Assembly (NCBI GenBank): GCA_027605045.1
Contig: JAQFWX010000005.1
Coordinates: 1,178,001 to 1,242,000 of the forward strand
Length of the DNA stretch: 64,000 nucleotides
Source of the DNA: Phallus indusiatus
Lineage: Eukaryota > Basidiomycota > Agaricomycetes > Phallales > Phallaceae
Direction of reading: 5' to 3'
Positions 37,129-48,643 of this stretch are shown in pieces. The notes under the pieces were generated by a model that saw only the letters and a list, made by a program, of their open reading frames with translations, was not told the origin of the DNA and ran no database searches. Within the stretch, counting starts at the first letter, position 1. Every line of letters starts with the position of its first letter. Both the position numbers and the translations under genes were made by a program.

Positions 37129-39053
37129 CTATTCCAATTTCAACTTCGAAGCTCGACGTTCTTGCAGCCATTTCTTAGCTTCTTTTAGTAAAACAAGCAT
37201 AAACGGCAATGTGATGGGTCCAAAAAGCGGGATATATACAGCATATTTATGTTCCGGAGGGAAATATAAAAGTGCTAGCATTCCTGGGTTAAAAAACGCA
37301 CGCGATGATAATTCATTAGCGTTGGCAGACAGATGTAGGGTTTTTGAAAAGTTCATAGAATTACTTGACACCTTTGTGGAATAATTAGCAAACTGGTTAA
37401 AATGGATAGTTTCCCCACCTTCTCAATAGCGTCCAGGGCGTTTTCTACATCACCTCTTACATCAAGCCCGACAGGCATATTTTGAATCTGGTCAACAAGT
37501 TTGACAATACTTGAAAGTGCTCCAGTGCTGTCCTTTAAATTTTCTATAGTCCGTTGTCGATACAGCGCGTCTAATTGCCATTCACTCAGCTGTTGGGACT
37601 GTTCTGGAGAAGTCGTGGAGAATTTAGTTGGAATTATCGGCATCCCAAGGAGAGACAAAAGTTGAGCCTGAAACATAGCAAATGGATTTGCCAAATCAGA
37701 CATTTCAAGATGCGTCGCTCTTGAACCTTTCTTGAACATATCCAAATCATTAAGAATGACGACGCCTCCCCATTGAGGAACTATAAATGCGTCGAGACCT
37801 ACAAAAAAAATTGAGGACAACGTACAATTGTAAGGGAAAAACTTACCCTTAGAAATTCTTAACGGGTGATGTACGGCAGAAGGTATGAATAGGACAAAGT
37901 GCAACACAGGCTCTCCGGAAACACTTGAAGCTTTGGACATGTTTATTCATTAAAAACACAGCATAACGTGAGATATCCTTACATAGTGTCCACTCAGCAG
38001 AGTTAATAAATATTTTGAGCTCTTCTTCGCCAAGGACATAGTGAGTTTCCTCTGTGGAGGATATAGAACTAGGAGGGTCAAAAGCCAGGGGTGCGTAAAA
38101 TTGAACTTGAGATTCGATGGTAAAATTATGCAGTTGCTTTAACTGGTGACAAATGGGATAGAAATAATCTAAAAAGAGTATAAACCATCATAAACGCGTG
38201 GAAGAAAACGCGAGAAATCACAGTTAAGTGCTTTTTCCACTTCCCAGCCTAACCCCGTAATGTCGGATGGCGAATCCTCAGAAAGTAGAGAAAATGCTAG
38301 TCGGAAAGATCTAGAATAACGTGCAGTAGAGCGTTCTTGCATGCCCTGGGTTCCACGTTTGTACGGAGCTATTGATTCACATAGAAAAGACCCGATTGCC
38401 TGAGCTAATAAGTCTAGAAGTAATACCGTTACTTGTTGTTAAGTATACACCTAAAAAAAGAGTATCAACCATTTGATGGACTGCTAATCACGTTGAGCGT
38501 GCGTCCGTCTGTCCACAAAACTGGTTTATCTTCGTATCCGTCGTCTTCTGGATGTAACTGAACTGTGTATGTAGCTGCATTTTTCGATATGACGTCTTCA
38601 TCACCGTCCTACACGACATGTCAAGGATAGACTATAGTAATATGATAGAGAATCTCACGTGTATATGTATTTGAAGACCCTCCCAAGATGCAGGATAACG
38701 ACTCCGGTCTTTGTCTACAAATCTCTGCACCGTCCGCGCTAAATTTCGTACATTCGACGTGACAGAGTGTTCATCTTTTATAATAACATCTAATGAAAAT
38801 ATAACTTCCTGAAAAGACTGAGATTTTGCTATCCCCCTAACAAGACAATACCCACCTCCATTCTTTCCACAGCCTTGACTCGGTCAACAGGTAACGACAG
38901 ACGCTGGATGCTTGTTGTGTACCACCATAGTGGAAGGGCTAGAATGACAATTAAAGAGTATCCCAGTAATATTTGTCGCTTAATAGTTGCTGTTTGAAAG
39001 GAGACAAAAGGGACTACATATTGGGGAGTGTCAACATTTTCGACCATTGGCAT
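37129..39053 (-). CDS. GPI17: GPI transamidase subunit PIG-S (Gpi17)
   Basis: PIG-S/Gpi17 is a subunit of the endoplasmic reticulum complex that attaches GPI anchors to proteins. Eight exons give 523 residues: 38856-39053, 38659-38808, 38470-38608, 38222-38413, 37983-38168, 37847-37930, 37419-37798 and 37129-37371. The expected hairpin topology is visible: an N-terminal membrane span (ILLGYSLIVILALPLWWYT), a long lumenal domain and a C-terminal span (YIPLFGPITLPFMLVLL) followed by a short basic tail. Family blocks include TTSIQRLSLPVDRV, LHFVLFIPSAVHHPL, FIVPQWGGVVILN and WQLDALYRQRTIENL. The ATG is only 44 bp from that of the divergent BTB gene. Confidence 0.93.
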
Positions 39054-39097
39054 GGGAGAACGGAATCAAAGGTGATTTCCTAATCAAGCCGGAGTGC
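39054..39097. promoter_or_regulatory. 44-bp gap between two divergent start codons
   Basis: PIG-S starts at 39053 on minus and the BTB gene at 39098 on plus. With so little space, transcription of each gene must begin inside the other gene's coding part or leave almost no 5' UTR. Confidence 0.7.
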
Positions 39098-40071
39098 ATG
39101 TCGGAACGATCATTGCAACAGCATTCCACGCTTTGGCTAGACGACGGCAATGTTATTATATCGAGCAGCGAGGTCGGATATAAACTTCATAAATCTATGC
39201 TATGCCGGCTGTCCTCATATATGGAGGGAAGAATCAAACAAACTGGGGACTTTTACGAGGGTCTGCCGTGGATTCAACTGACCGATGATCAAGTAGATGA
39301 AAGAGATCTTGAGACCTTTTTCCAATATTTATACCATGACAAGTCAGTCAATTCATTATGAATATTTTGTCTTTCTCCAATCCTCACTCTGTCAAAGATC
39401 AATGTGTTTCCAGCCTTCGTTTAATGATATCGCTAGCTTGCTGCGTGTATCAACGAAACTAGAATTTCTCGGAATTATCGAAATATCTCGACAACAATTA
39501 CGGGAGATGTATGCATTACGGCCGGTCCCTTTTGAATGTATGGAATGGCCCAGCGTACCCGATGCCTGTCAACTAGCCTTAGATTACAACTTGAGAGAGG
39601 TGCGTTACGATTATTTTCAAATGCGATGTCGTTGGTTAATCTGAAGAAATACAGCTTTTGCCCTCACTTTTGTACGCGATGATCGTTACCACGGAATTTG
39701 ACGTAGCGAATCATGACGAATCGCTTCCAGTGAAAAGAAACGATATTCATCACCTCTGCCGTCGAGTAATGCAGCGATTAGTGGATTACTTCACCCCAGT
39801 TTTTCTCACGGTACCCACAGGCTCGCACATGGCATGCACGGAGGTTTTGGCGGAGCATTGGATGGACCTGGCGATTAAACCTGCAATACAGGACGGCGGC
39901 GTATACAAGCCATTTGAAACACTGCAGAAGGCCCAAGAAGTTGATTGGAAAACTCTTGGCCTGTGCGACGAATGTTTCAAAGAAAAAATTGATGAATGGG
40001 AAGAGCAAGCAGATATCGTTTGGACGAAAATACAGCAATGGATAGATGACGAACTTTGTAGAAAATCATAG
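39098..40071 (+). CDS. BTB/POZ domain protein
   Basis: Basidiomycetes encode many BTB/POZ proteins of this layout, of mostly unknown role. Exons 39098-39342, 39398-39599 and 39655-40071 give 287 residues; both introns are 55 nt. The BTB core shows STLWLDDGNVIISSSEVGYKLHK, then MLCRLSSYMEGR and LTDDQVDERDLETFFQYLY. A C-terminal helical extension follows (IASLLRVSTKLEFLGI, CQLALDYNLREL, LPSLLYAM), plus a cysteine pair in CDECFKEKIDEWEEQAD. An alternative first-intron choice (donor at 39349) would drop four codons. Downstream substrates or partners cannot be told from sequence. Confidence 0.83.
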
Positions 40072-40246
40072 CAAATTGTAAGGAAAGAAAGAAAAGAATT
40101 TACGTTGTTTTGAAGTGTACATGGAACGTGATAGGCATAATAGCCGATGCTCGGGGCATTGAAGATATGATTGTATTGCGTGACGGATTTGTGACGCCTT
40201 TTTTCTCCCTCCTTTCTCTTTCGTATCCAGTCCAAAACGCCACAAA

Positions 40247-42528
40247 ATGGACGACGTCAATATGAAATCAAAAGATGACATTGACGATAAAACAAGGGAT
40301 AGGCGAGACCGAGATGAAAGAGATAAAAGGGACAAGGACAGGCGCGAAAGAAGCCACAGCCGTGAAAGACGGGATTCAGGTATGTAATATTTTATCAAAA
40401 CATGTTTTTGACAATCCGCTTAAATATGATAACGTGAACATAGGCAGACGCAGGAGCGATCATTGGGAGCCGGAGGACGTAAGGCGAGCCACAGATGTAA
40501 GCAGAAGAATACAATCCATCTTCGTATCTTGACACGCTCCTATCGCAGCGTCGCTCGAGACGTGGTCGTTCACGTTCTAGGAGCAGGTCTAGATCCAGAC
40601 GTCGCTCTGCATCGCCTCGGTCAAGTAGAAGGCATCGACGTTCTCGTAGTCGAACCCGTTCTCGCTCGCGCTCCCGTGGCCGAGGAAAGTATGAGGCCTT
40701 TTCGCGTTCCCTTGGTGGTCCTATGAATGCCGATCCTGAAGAAGCCGCCGAATTTTCTAAAATCAGCAAAAGGGAGAATAGGGTCTACGTCGGAAACCTC
40801 AGCTACGACGTCAGATACAGAGACTTGATTGAATTCATGAGGGGAGGTGGGTGGGGGATCAGTTGGATTATTTTCTTTCCTTTTTTCTCGCGGGCCTTGG
40901 GGATGGGATGGCTCTTGGCTTTTGGTTTTTGAGAGTTATGATGGTTTAAGGATTGTTTTGTTAATGAGGGCTTTTCTTGGGGTTGGCAGCTGGTGAGGTG
41001 TTATTCGCCGAAGTTCTCGTTACTCCTACCGGTATATCCAAAGGTTGCGGGTGTGTTACTTTCTCCATTCCTGGCTCAAATAAACGGTCTGAGATTATTT
41101 CCATAGTATTGTCGAATTTGCTTCACAAGAGGACTCTCAACGTGCTATACGGGAGTTGTCTGAACAGCTACTTCTCGGCAGACCCGTTTTCATTCGAGAG
41201 GTTTGTCCCTTCGCCTTTATACTCTTGGATCAGTTCAGTGAATATTTTGGTCATCAGGATCGTGAAACGGAAGCACGCTTTGGTGCCACACCTGTTCCCG
41301 GTAAGATTGGCATGGCCATGGCAGGACAAGGTTTCAACGCTCAGCCCCCTCCACGCCCGCCACACCACAACGCCTGGGGAGGCGGACCTACACAACAAAA
41401 TCCTGGCAATCAACTTTATGTCGGAAATGTTCGTATAATTCAATCATTGTCCTATATCTGTCTCTGATAGTGCCTTATTTTAGCTGCCTTACCAAGCAGG
41501 CTGGCAAGATCTGAAAGATTTATTCCGCGCTGCCGGGAACATAGTTCGTGCTGATATTAATATTGGTGTAGATGGCCGCGCCAAAGGCAGCGGTACAGTC
41601 ATCTTTGAGACCTCTAAAGATGCGCAGCAAGCAATTAGTAGGTATTGTTATAATAATGCGGACAAGATTGATTGATCTGTACAGGTATGTATAACGGCTA
41701 TGAGTGGTATGGACGCACTTTGGAAGTGCGTGAGGTAAGTTGTGGATGTTGTTCTTTCTGTTTGTGCTTGTATACAACTCCGGTTTCAGGACCGCTATGC
41801 TGGTTTGTCAGGTCATCGTGGTCGTGGCGGTTCCCGCGGTGGTTTCCGAGGCGGCCTCCGTGGAGGTTTCCGAGGTGGTTTCCGGGGCGGATTTAGCGGA
41901 AATGAGCGTACCTTTAATCAAGATGTGTATGCCGATTATTCAGGCCCAGATCAACAAATGGGCGGTGGTCTCAGAATGGATGGTGGAGGTTACCACAGTG
42001 GTGGCTCTGGCTATGGCGGTTATAATGGTGGAGATTTTAATCTTGAACCTAGTCAACAAATCATTGCTCGAAACGTGCGTTTACCCTTTTGAATAATGCA
42101 GATTGTTGTTTGACCAAGTAATATTTATTAGCTTCCTTGGTCAACCGCAAATGAGGATTTGGTAGAACTATTTGAAACTACGGGTGTCGTGGAATTGGCC
42201 GAGATTTTATACGATGGTAGCCGATCTAAAGGTGTTGGTGTTGTTCAGTTTTCTCAAGTTTCGGAAGCCGAAACGGCTATTGGTATGATGCTAGCTTTTC
42301 ATCTCCCTTTAATTTTTTTTCTCATTCCTTTCGCAGCAAAATTCCAACAGTATATGTACGGTGGCAGACCTTTGGGTACGTTTTGCATTAGAAGTTGTAC
42401 TTGTGTCTCATCAATAACGGAATGATGTACTTTTAGATGTGCGCTTCAACGATCGTTGGCACACTTTCACCCCCGATGCCGCTAAAGGCGGACAAGTCGC
42501 ACCGATGGTCGCCGAAAACGCTTCTTAA
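40247..42528 (+). CDS. RS/RGG RNA-binding protein with three RRMs, Gbp2/Hrb1-like
   Basis: Gbp2/Hrb1-type proteins are SR-like shuttling factors that couple mRNA to export and surveillance. Twelve exons give 520 residues: 40247-40379, 40444-40478, 40549-40846, 40990-41050, 41107-41200, 41258-41428, 41484-41637, 41685-41734, 41790-42074, 42132-42282, 42337-42375 and 42437-42528. An RS-rich N-terminus (RSRSRSRSRRRSASPRS) is followed by RRM1 (NRVYVGNLSYDVRYRDLIEF), RRM2 (NQLYVGNLPYQAGWQDLKDL, RNP1 GSGTVIFE), a Gly/Arg/Phe tract (RGGFRGGLRGGFRGGFRG) and RRM3 (QQIIARNLPWSTANEDLVEL). Intron 3 (40847-40989, 143 nt) is longer than usual and could harbour an alternative exon. Confidence 0.92.
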
Positions 42529-42911
42529 AACTATGACTTTCAATTTTTCTTTATGAATTGACGCGACTCTTCTTTCGACGGGGTTTTTTTTAAAAAAAAA
42601 TAATCAACCTTTTTTTATTTGTTTCCTATTCTCCGAACATCGCCAAGAGTAAGGGTTATAAATTGTGTTTAACTTTTGTAAGATGAAAAATGTTTGTGTT
42701 TACGTGAAATAAACATTGTACAGTGTTTTTCTCTTTTGCAAAATGATTCGTGTATAGCAAGTTGTACATGACATGAGTCCAAAAAATTTTGAAAGAAATG
42801 TGAGAAAACAATTAAACAAAATCATAAGTCATTCTATGTAAGTCATCTCCGTTGTCATACAATCGAAAAGTGTAATGCGAAACCATAAAAAAAATGTGAC
42901 GTATATATATT
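42529..42911. other. Convergent 3' region, Gbp2-like / TPS2
   Basis: T/A-rich spacer between converging genes. It has an 8-T run followed by a 9-A run near 42584-42600 that can pair, plus AATAAA-like signals (GAAATAAACATTG near 42706). No gene is seen. Confidence 0.6.
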
Positions 42912-45900
42912 CTAATGAGACTCCTCTCTAACCAAAGAAAGAAGCGAATCGACGATTTCTGCCGGACTGTTGACATGCCATAGTGCACGTGTTTTCTTAT
43001 TGCTGGGTCCAACAGTGGTAGAGAAAATGTTATCGGGGCTAAGTTTAAGTTCAACGGGCTTGAGATCATTACCCGGTTCGAAGATGTTAGCTGACAGTGG
43101 GGGCTGCATCACGAGAGCGCCAAGCGACGGAGTCAAACGCAGAGCACGGAACATGTCCTCGTCAGTCTGTTTTTCAACATGTTTAGTTCACAAGAAGCGG
43201 CAAAACATTTAAAAATTTCTTACCTTGTCGTCTCCAGCACAAAGTACGAACTCTGAGTCAGCATGCTTGTATAGGAGCCGTTTGACAATTTCACCCTTCA
43301 ATACTGTAAGTATCTTCATTCAGAATGAAGGAAACATAAAATTTTACCTTGTTCACGGCAATTGGGCGAACTTCTAAGTTTTTCTTTCCAACAAGAACTT
43401 GAAAGTTATAGGGTTAATCGACATTCAAAAGAAATAGACAAGGACGAATTTACCTTCAATGGGACGTTTGTGGACAAGGTTATTTTCCAATAAATCATGA
43501 CATTGTCTGCATTGGAAGACACTGCATTTTTTTAAGCATATCTTTGACTAACACACAAGTAAATACACTTACCCCCATTCAGGATCACTCGCTCTGTAAT
43601 GCCATGTAATCGAACTCTTCTTCATTTCAATAAAGCTACCAGTAGTTCGCTATGATCCGTGGATAAGGATAGATCTAAGCCATTTCAAAATATCACAACT
43701 CACTTCGGTGTAATATTCGAAAATCTCCCGAACTTCATTCATCCAGCTCATATCCAAATGAGTGGTAAGATTACTCCATTCCGAACTTTCGGGCTCTTTA
43801 ACGAAACAGCCATGTTCGGCAGACATGCCGAGTTTTGAAATATGTGCAAGATGCTGTTCGAGGAAATTTGCATCCCGTCCGGAAATGATATACACCAAGT
43901 TACGGGGATCTTGCGTCAATTTAGAAAGCGCTTCGAGGGTATCTTCCGATGGAACTGCAGCGCTCGGAACTTTGACAATTGGTGTTAATGTACCCTGAAG
44001 AAACATGCATAAGACAAATAGTGATTTCATGAAATAAATTTCACATACATCATAATCTAACATGATAAGCCGTTTTTTGGCCTGGTGGTATGCATTTTTG
44101 AACCTTGTCGCGTCCAAGTATGGCGTCTTTGCCGCGCTTTCCTGAGAAATTTGCGAAAGAAGGAATTTAACGAGAACGGTGGCCCAATGACGAGAGGTAT
44201 GCGTCGTGACGACTTTGTATAATGCCGCATGTCTTCGTTCTTTTTCCGCGTCAGACATGATTAATCCTCGGTTAATAGCAGCGGCGACATCCTAGGATTT
44301 GGATTAGCTGAGTAGAACAATGCAAACGCCATATGTAGGCCTTACATCTAAATTCCACGGATTTACTTGACTGGAGCGAAAAATTTAATTAGAAAACGTC
44401 ATGAAAATAGTAGAAAGGTAGAGACATACAGCGCTTCTTTCATGTGCCCACTAATACCCATGAATTCACTGAGAACCAGAGGACTTTTGTAGGTCCTTTC
44501 TTGCGCAATAACGAATTCCATCGAAGTGGTATTCATACCGTCACGTAAGGGAGTGATGAGACTCAAATCAGCGGCGGAAAGTAAAGCGTAAAATTCATCC
44601 TTCTTGATAGTCTGGTGACTATTTAAATATAATATTAGCACCAAAGCCTTCTCATAGAGAAGAAAAAATACATACTAGTGATGAACTGGGATGAAGTTGA
44701 GAGATCCAAATTCACCATTGATATGGGCTACTAGTTCGGATATTTGCTTCTCGAGTTTACCGGAGTCGGAGGATGAAGGAGATGTCACTTGTATCAGAAC
44801 AACCTACGCATCCCAGTTAGAAAAATCGGGAGAAAAGGCTCAAAGGGTCAATACTACCTTTCCACGCCATTGAGGATAATCTGTCAGTAACTTCTCGAAA
44901 GCTCGCAGCTGTAATATAGATTAAGTTGCGTGCTTCTAAATTAACAAATGAAATGTACCTTTTGAATGACTCCTCGGATGAGATCTAATTTGTCCCGACC
45001 GACGATAATCTTCTTGCCCTGATAAAGGTTTTGTAGTGCCTGCACTTTCGGCTGCACACCAGGAATCAAACTATTTTCATGTCAGATTATTGATAAATAA
45101 AGACTAGGCTTCCGGATAAAAAAAGCAAGAAAAAAAAAACTTACGTATCTTTAGCGACACGGGCCGCATCAATTCCGACCGGACAATGCATGATGTTGGT
45201 AATGTGACCTTCCACTTCTATGCCTTTTGAGTGCGACTCATACCCGCAAACTCGGACACAGGTAGAAGCGAAATGCCGACTATATGAGTACGTCTATGAA
45301 ACGCGTGAGAATTCAATGAAGAAATAAACCAAGGTTAAACCTAATCTGACTGACTTGGAAGCAAACTAAATCGGCGCCAAGCATTCCGTCAAGAACTTCT
45401 TTACGACCTGCATTATGATACTCAGCAGCTGGATAAAATTCGCGAAAGAAAAAGGAACGCATACGTGGTAAACACCGGAAAATTTCCGAGCTAGGGAATG
45501 GTGTATGCAAGAATAAACCGATGTGAGCATCGGGGATGAATTGGCGTATAAGTTTTGGGGATAATAGAAGGTGGTAATCGTGAATCCAGATGAGGTCGCC
45601 TGGGCGGTATATGGACTTCACTGTGCTAGCAAATTCTGCATTGACTTCGGTATAAGCTTCCCATTCAGAGTCGTCGGATGGAATTTCTCCGGCTACGTCT
45701 TGCCAAAGAAGATAGTGGAATAAAGGCCATAGTGCTATTACAAAAGTTCCATTAGCAAAGAAATGAATAACCAGGCTACTTCACGTACTCTTTTTACTGT
45801 ATCCTTCGTAATGTTTGTGTGCCGCTTTGTTCGAAAGCCAAACGGGTTTGTATGTCAAGGGTTTCTCTTCTTCTGAGTGGGACGGAGCCGCGCCGGTATT

Positions 45901-46398
45901 GTTTTCACCTGAATCAGTGTGCTTAAAACCGGCTAAAGCGTGCTCTAGTGACTTTTTGTCTTCATGGGATAATGACTCGGTCGGGATTACTTGAGGGTCC
46001 TTTCCGACCCGAATATCACCCGTCCAGCCTACGAGGACTTGTTCATGTGTCTCCGACAAAGCTTTAATACCGCTGATCAGAGCGTCGTGACCAGAGCGAA
46101 CCGACAGAGTCCACAAAGGCTGTGATTGTGGCAGCAATGGAACAGGAGTCGAAAGGGGAGAGTCACCCAAGGGAGATGCTGGAGGCTCTGGAGTGACGGG
46201 CGGACTGGGTATGGCAGATCCTCTTTTGCTGGATAACGTGCTGATAATGGGTAAAAAATGGACGACTTGGATGATACGACCCGACAGAGGAACGCCCTTG
46301 GCCTTGTGAGACTCTTCAAGCTGGTGAATGGCGTCTCGGACGTCCTCGAGGGTGCCGAGGTCGTCGTATCGAGCGTACGGTTCAGAGAAAGTGTTCAT
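42912..46398 (-). CDS. TPS2: Trehalose-6-phosphate phosphatase (Tps2 type, with synthase-like domain)
   Basis: Tps2 removes the phosphate from trehalose-6-phosphate within the trehalose synthase complex. Fifteen exons give 899 residues: 45789-46398, 45355-45734, 45145-45293, 44959-45070, 44858-44908, 44676-44803, 44430-44618, 44346-44370, 44049-44291, 43704-43994, 43574-43650, 43454-43521, 43348-43397, 43224-43295 and 42912-43166. The GT20-like part contains WIHDYHLLLSPKLIRQ, GLFLHTPFPSSEIFRCLP and LVCFQTYSYSRHF. The phosphatase part begins with the HAD motif DYDGT at about 627-631 and ends with CAGDDKTDEDMFRALR near 810. Intron 9 falls exactly inside the DYD|GT catalytic motif. The 200-residue N-terminal extension has a Ser/Pro-rich loop. 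Confidence 0.95.
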
Positions 46399-47014
46399 GA
46401 CACAAGATTTTCCTGAGGGACTGTGGAGGTAATGATGAGGAAGGAGAGAGAGAAAATAAAGGGTAAATTAGAAGGAAAGAGAACAACAGGTATGTATAAT
46501 AAAGTTGTAATGGTATATCGGAGCGATAAGATACATTTGATTCCGCGGCGGTGGCGTGTTTCCTTATTTGGTTAACACAGCCGGTTTGTGCAGGCCCTTT
46601 ATCCATCGCAGACTCGACCGCAAGAATTCTGGACCACCGCTGTCCGGATATAGAACTCAGATTAGGCTCGAGGCCCTTTCAATCTGGCGTGGAATCTTCT
46701 CGGATCTGTTTTGGCCGAAGTTGTTGAGTTTTTCGAGGATCAAGTACGAATTTAGGACTCTTCTGCGAATGCCCATGTCGATTCACAAGCCAACGAAGAA
46801 AGTAGAAGACTTCTCGTGCTGACAATACTTTCATTGCTAATTTGTCAAACCCAGCCGCGGCCCGGACAGCGAGAGGAACAATCAGAGTTTGGTGATGACA
46901 GAAGCGGGTCATTGTGTAATCATAACTGACGTATATTTCAAGACTAAAACTTCAAGTAGGGCCGAACAATACTGTCATCTCTTACAGACTAAATGTGTCG
47001 CACATTCTAGTTTA
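46399..47014. other. Intergenic: TPS2 promoter and PCMT 3' end
   Basis: About 600 bp. The minus strand just upstream of TPS2 has long C/T-rich runs, as in strong fungal promoters. Frames such as plus 46556-46822 lack motifs and splice partners. Confidence 0.5.
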
Positions 47015-48110
47015 TTATCGTTGCTTTTCTTTATCGGTCAGTGGCACATACTAACAGGGGGTCAAAAAAAAAACAAATTAATTAATGGCAATCCGCATCA
47101 ATACATAAGAAAAAGTGGAGTCACGTACCGACACAGCGAACAACTTTTTCCGTGTCACGTTGCCTTCTTCGTCCTTGTCTACTTGCAATATATCCTGTGA
47201 AAAGTTACCGACAGGGATGAACATTCGACCTGGCTTTGCCAATTGGTCAACTAAAGCTTGAGGAAGCGTGGGCGCGGCAGCGCCGACATGTATAGCATCA
47301 TAAGGACCTAAAGAGCCAGACGTCGGCTTGTCTCGCGCAGTATCAACAACAGTCAACCTAAAGACATACCTGCAGCTGCATAGCCTATGTATGAATATGT
47401 CAATGAGTTTCGCTAACTTACGACAGGAGCAATGTCTTGATAAGCTCGGTAAAACGTACCTTGTCTACCATCACCTGCTATCATCTCAATCTCTTTCGTT
47501 TCGGACACAGCATGTACAAGATTATCTCGTTTTAAATTTTCAACCGACCAATCAACCAATTCTGGAATGTGATCGATGCCAACTACTTTGCCTTTTTTTT
47601 CTTCGGAAGAAACGAGATGGTGGAACACCGCGCACGTGTATCCACTGCCACTTCCGACATCCAATACTCTCGAGCCCGGTTTGAGAAACGGCAGAAGATT
47701 CTCGGAAGCGTGAGCATGCTAGGGACAACACCCATGAACGTTTGTCAAATTAATAGCGATGAAAAAACCCTATTGCAACAACGAAACTGACCATATGAGG
47801 TGCAGAAATGGTGGCACCATAATTAATAGACCTATGTAATGTACGTGCATCAGCGGTCAAATCTTCGTCGTTTCGTCTAATCAACTTCACTGTGGAGAAT
47901 CCAGGTATGCATCACTCTTATTCAATACATAATTTCCGCGATCGACTTTTTTCATCGCCTATAGTTTAGATGAAGATTGCATTATCTTCTTGAGAGCAGA
48001 ATTCAGGTTCACAATCTTACGTTGGCGACTCTGTCCGAGTTAATGAGTCCACTGCGCACCATATTGTCAATCAAATCTTGGTTTGTGCGACCGCTGCACC
48101 GCCAGGCCAT
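47015..48110 (-). CDS. Protein-L-isoaspartate O-methyltransferase
   Basis: This enzyme methylates isoaspartyl residues with S-adenosylmethionine and so starts repair of aged proteins. Seven exons give 228 residues, the family size: 48021-48110, 47891-47958, 47792-47831, 47460-47718, 47370-47384, 47129-47307 and 47015-47050. The start [17 protein letters not shown] is typical. [16 protein letters not shown] precedes motif [57 protein letters not shown] and the C-terminal [11 protein letters not shown] follow. Exon 5 is a 15-nt micro-exon (codes YAAA), so any gene predictor may skip it. An open frame over the neighbouring intron 5 (47308-47369) mimics coding but breaks the family motif. Confidence 0.95.
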
Positions 48111-48643
48111 AAAGATAGTTCGACGAGAAATACAGTGCAACTTGGCAAGACAGGAGATGACCTGAGATGGCACAATATTGATCCATCCAAGATTAGATAA
48201 AGCCCTAGCCGAGATGACGTATCAGCCCAGGGCGGAACTATTTCTCCTCAAAGTACGCCCAAAAGACTTCTCCGATTGTTGAGCTGAGTTGTTGTCGGTG
48301 AACACTCAGGCAACATCGCCTAGAACATGTCAAATATTTTTTCAATTTCTCAAGTATGGCCATCGAATAAGCTGTCGTGACTAGATAGTGTTTTTGTTTA
48401 CCGGAAGAATCCGTTTTCGAATCTGTTTGAGACTGTTTGAGAGGTTTCATGTACACTGTTGATATTTAGTAGGTCAGCGCCACAATTAATTGGTAGTCGT
48501 CTGCTTAGCTTAAGCGCTCAAAATCAAAAGAGTGATTTCGGCGTTGGACTCACAAGGGTCCACAACCGGCATGTCTTCTTTTGGATGGACCAAATTCTAT
48601 TGTTCGTCTCTATCTGAAATCTCTGCACACAACCAACACCGAC
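48111..48643. promoter_or_regulatory. Divergent interval, PCMT / prenyltransferase alpha subunit
   Basis: No supported exon. A minus frame at 48238-48456 has no motif and no splice partner. Promoters of both flanking genes should be here. Confidence 0.5.

Noticed and set aside
42584..42600. T-run followed by A-run as a bacterial-style terminator
   Set aside because: This is a eukaryotic 3' region; such runs are common and no terminator mechanism of that kind applies.
47308..47369. Open minus-strand frame [15 protein letters not shown] joining the methyltransferase
   Set aside because: It breaks the conserved [11 protein letters not shown] block; removing it as an intron restores the family sequence.
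48238..48456. Minus-strand ORF upstream of the methyltransferase
   Set aside because: Lies in a divergent promoter interval; composition and lack of motifs argue against a gene.
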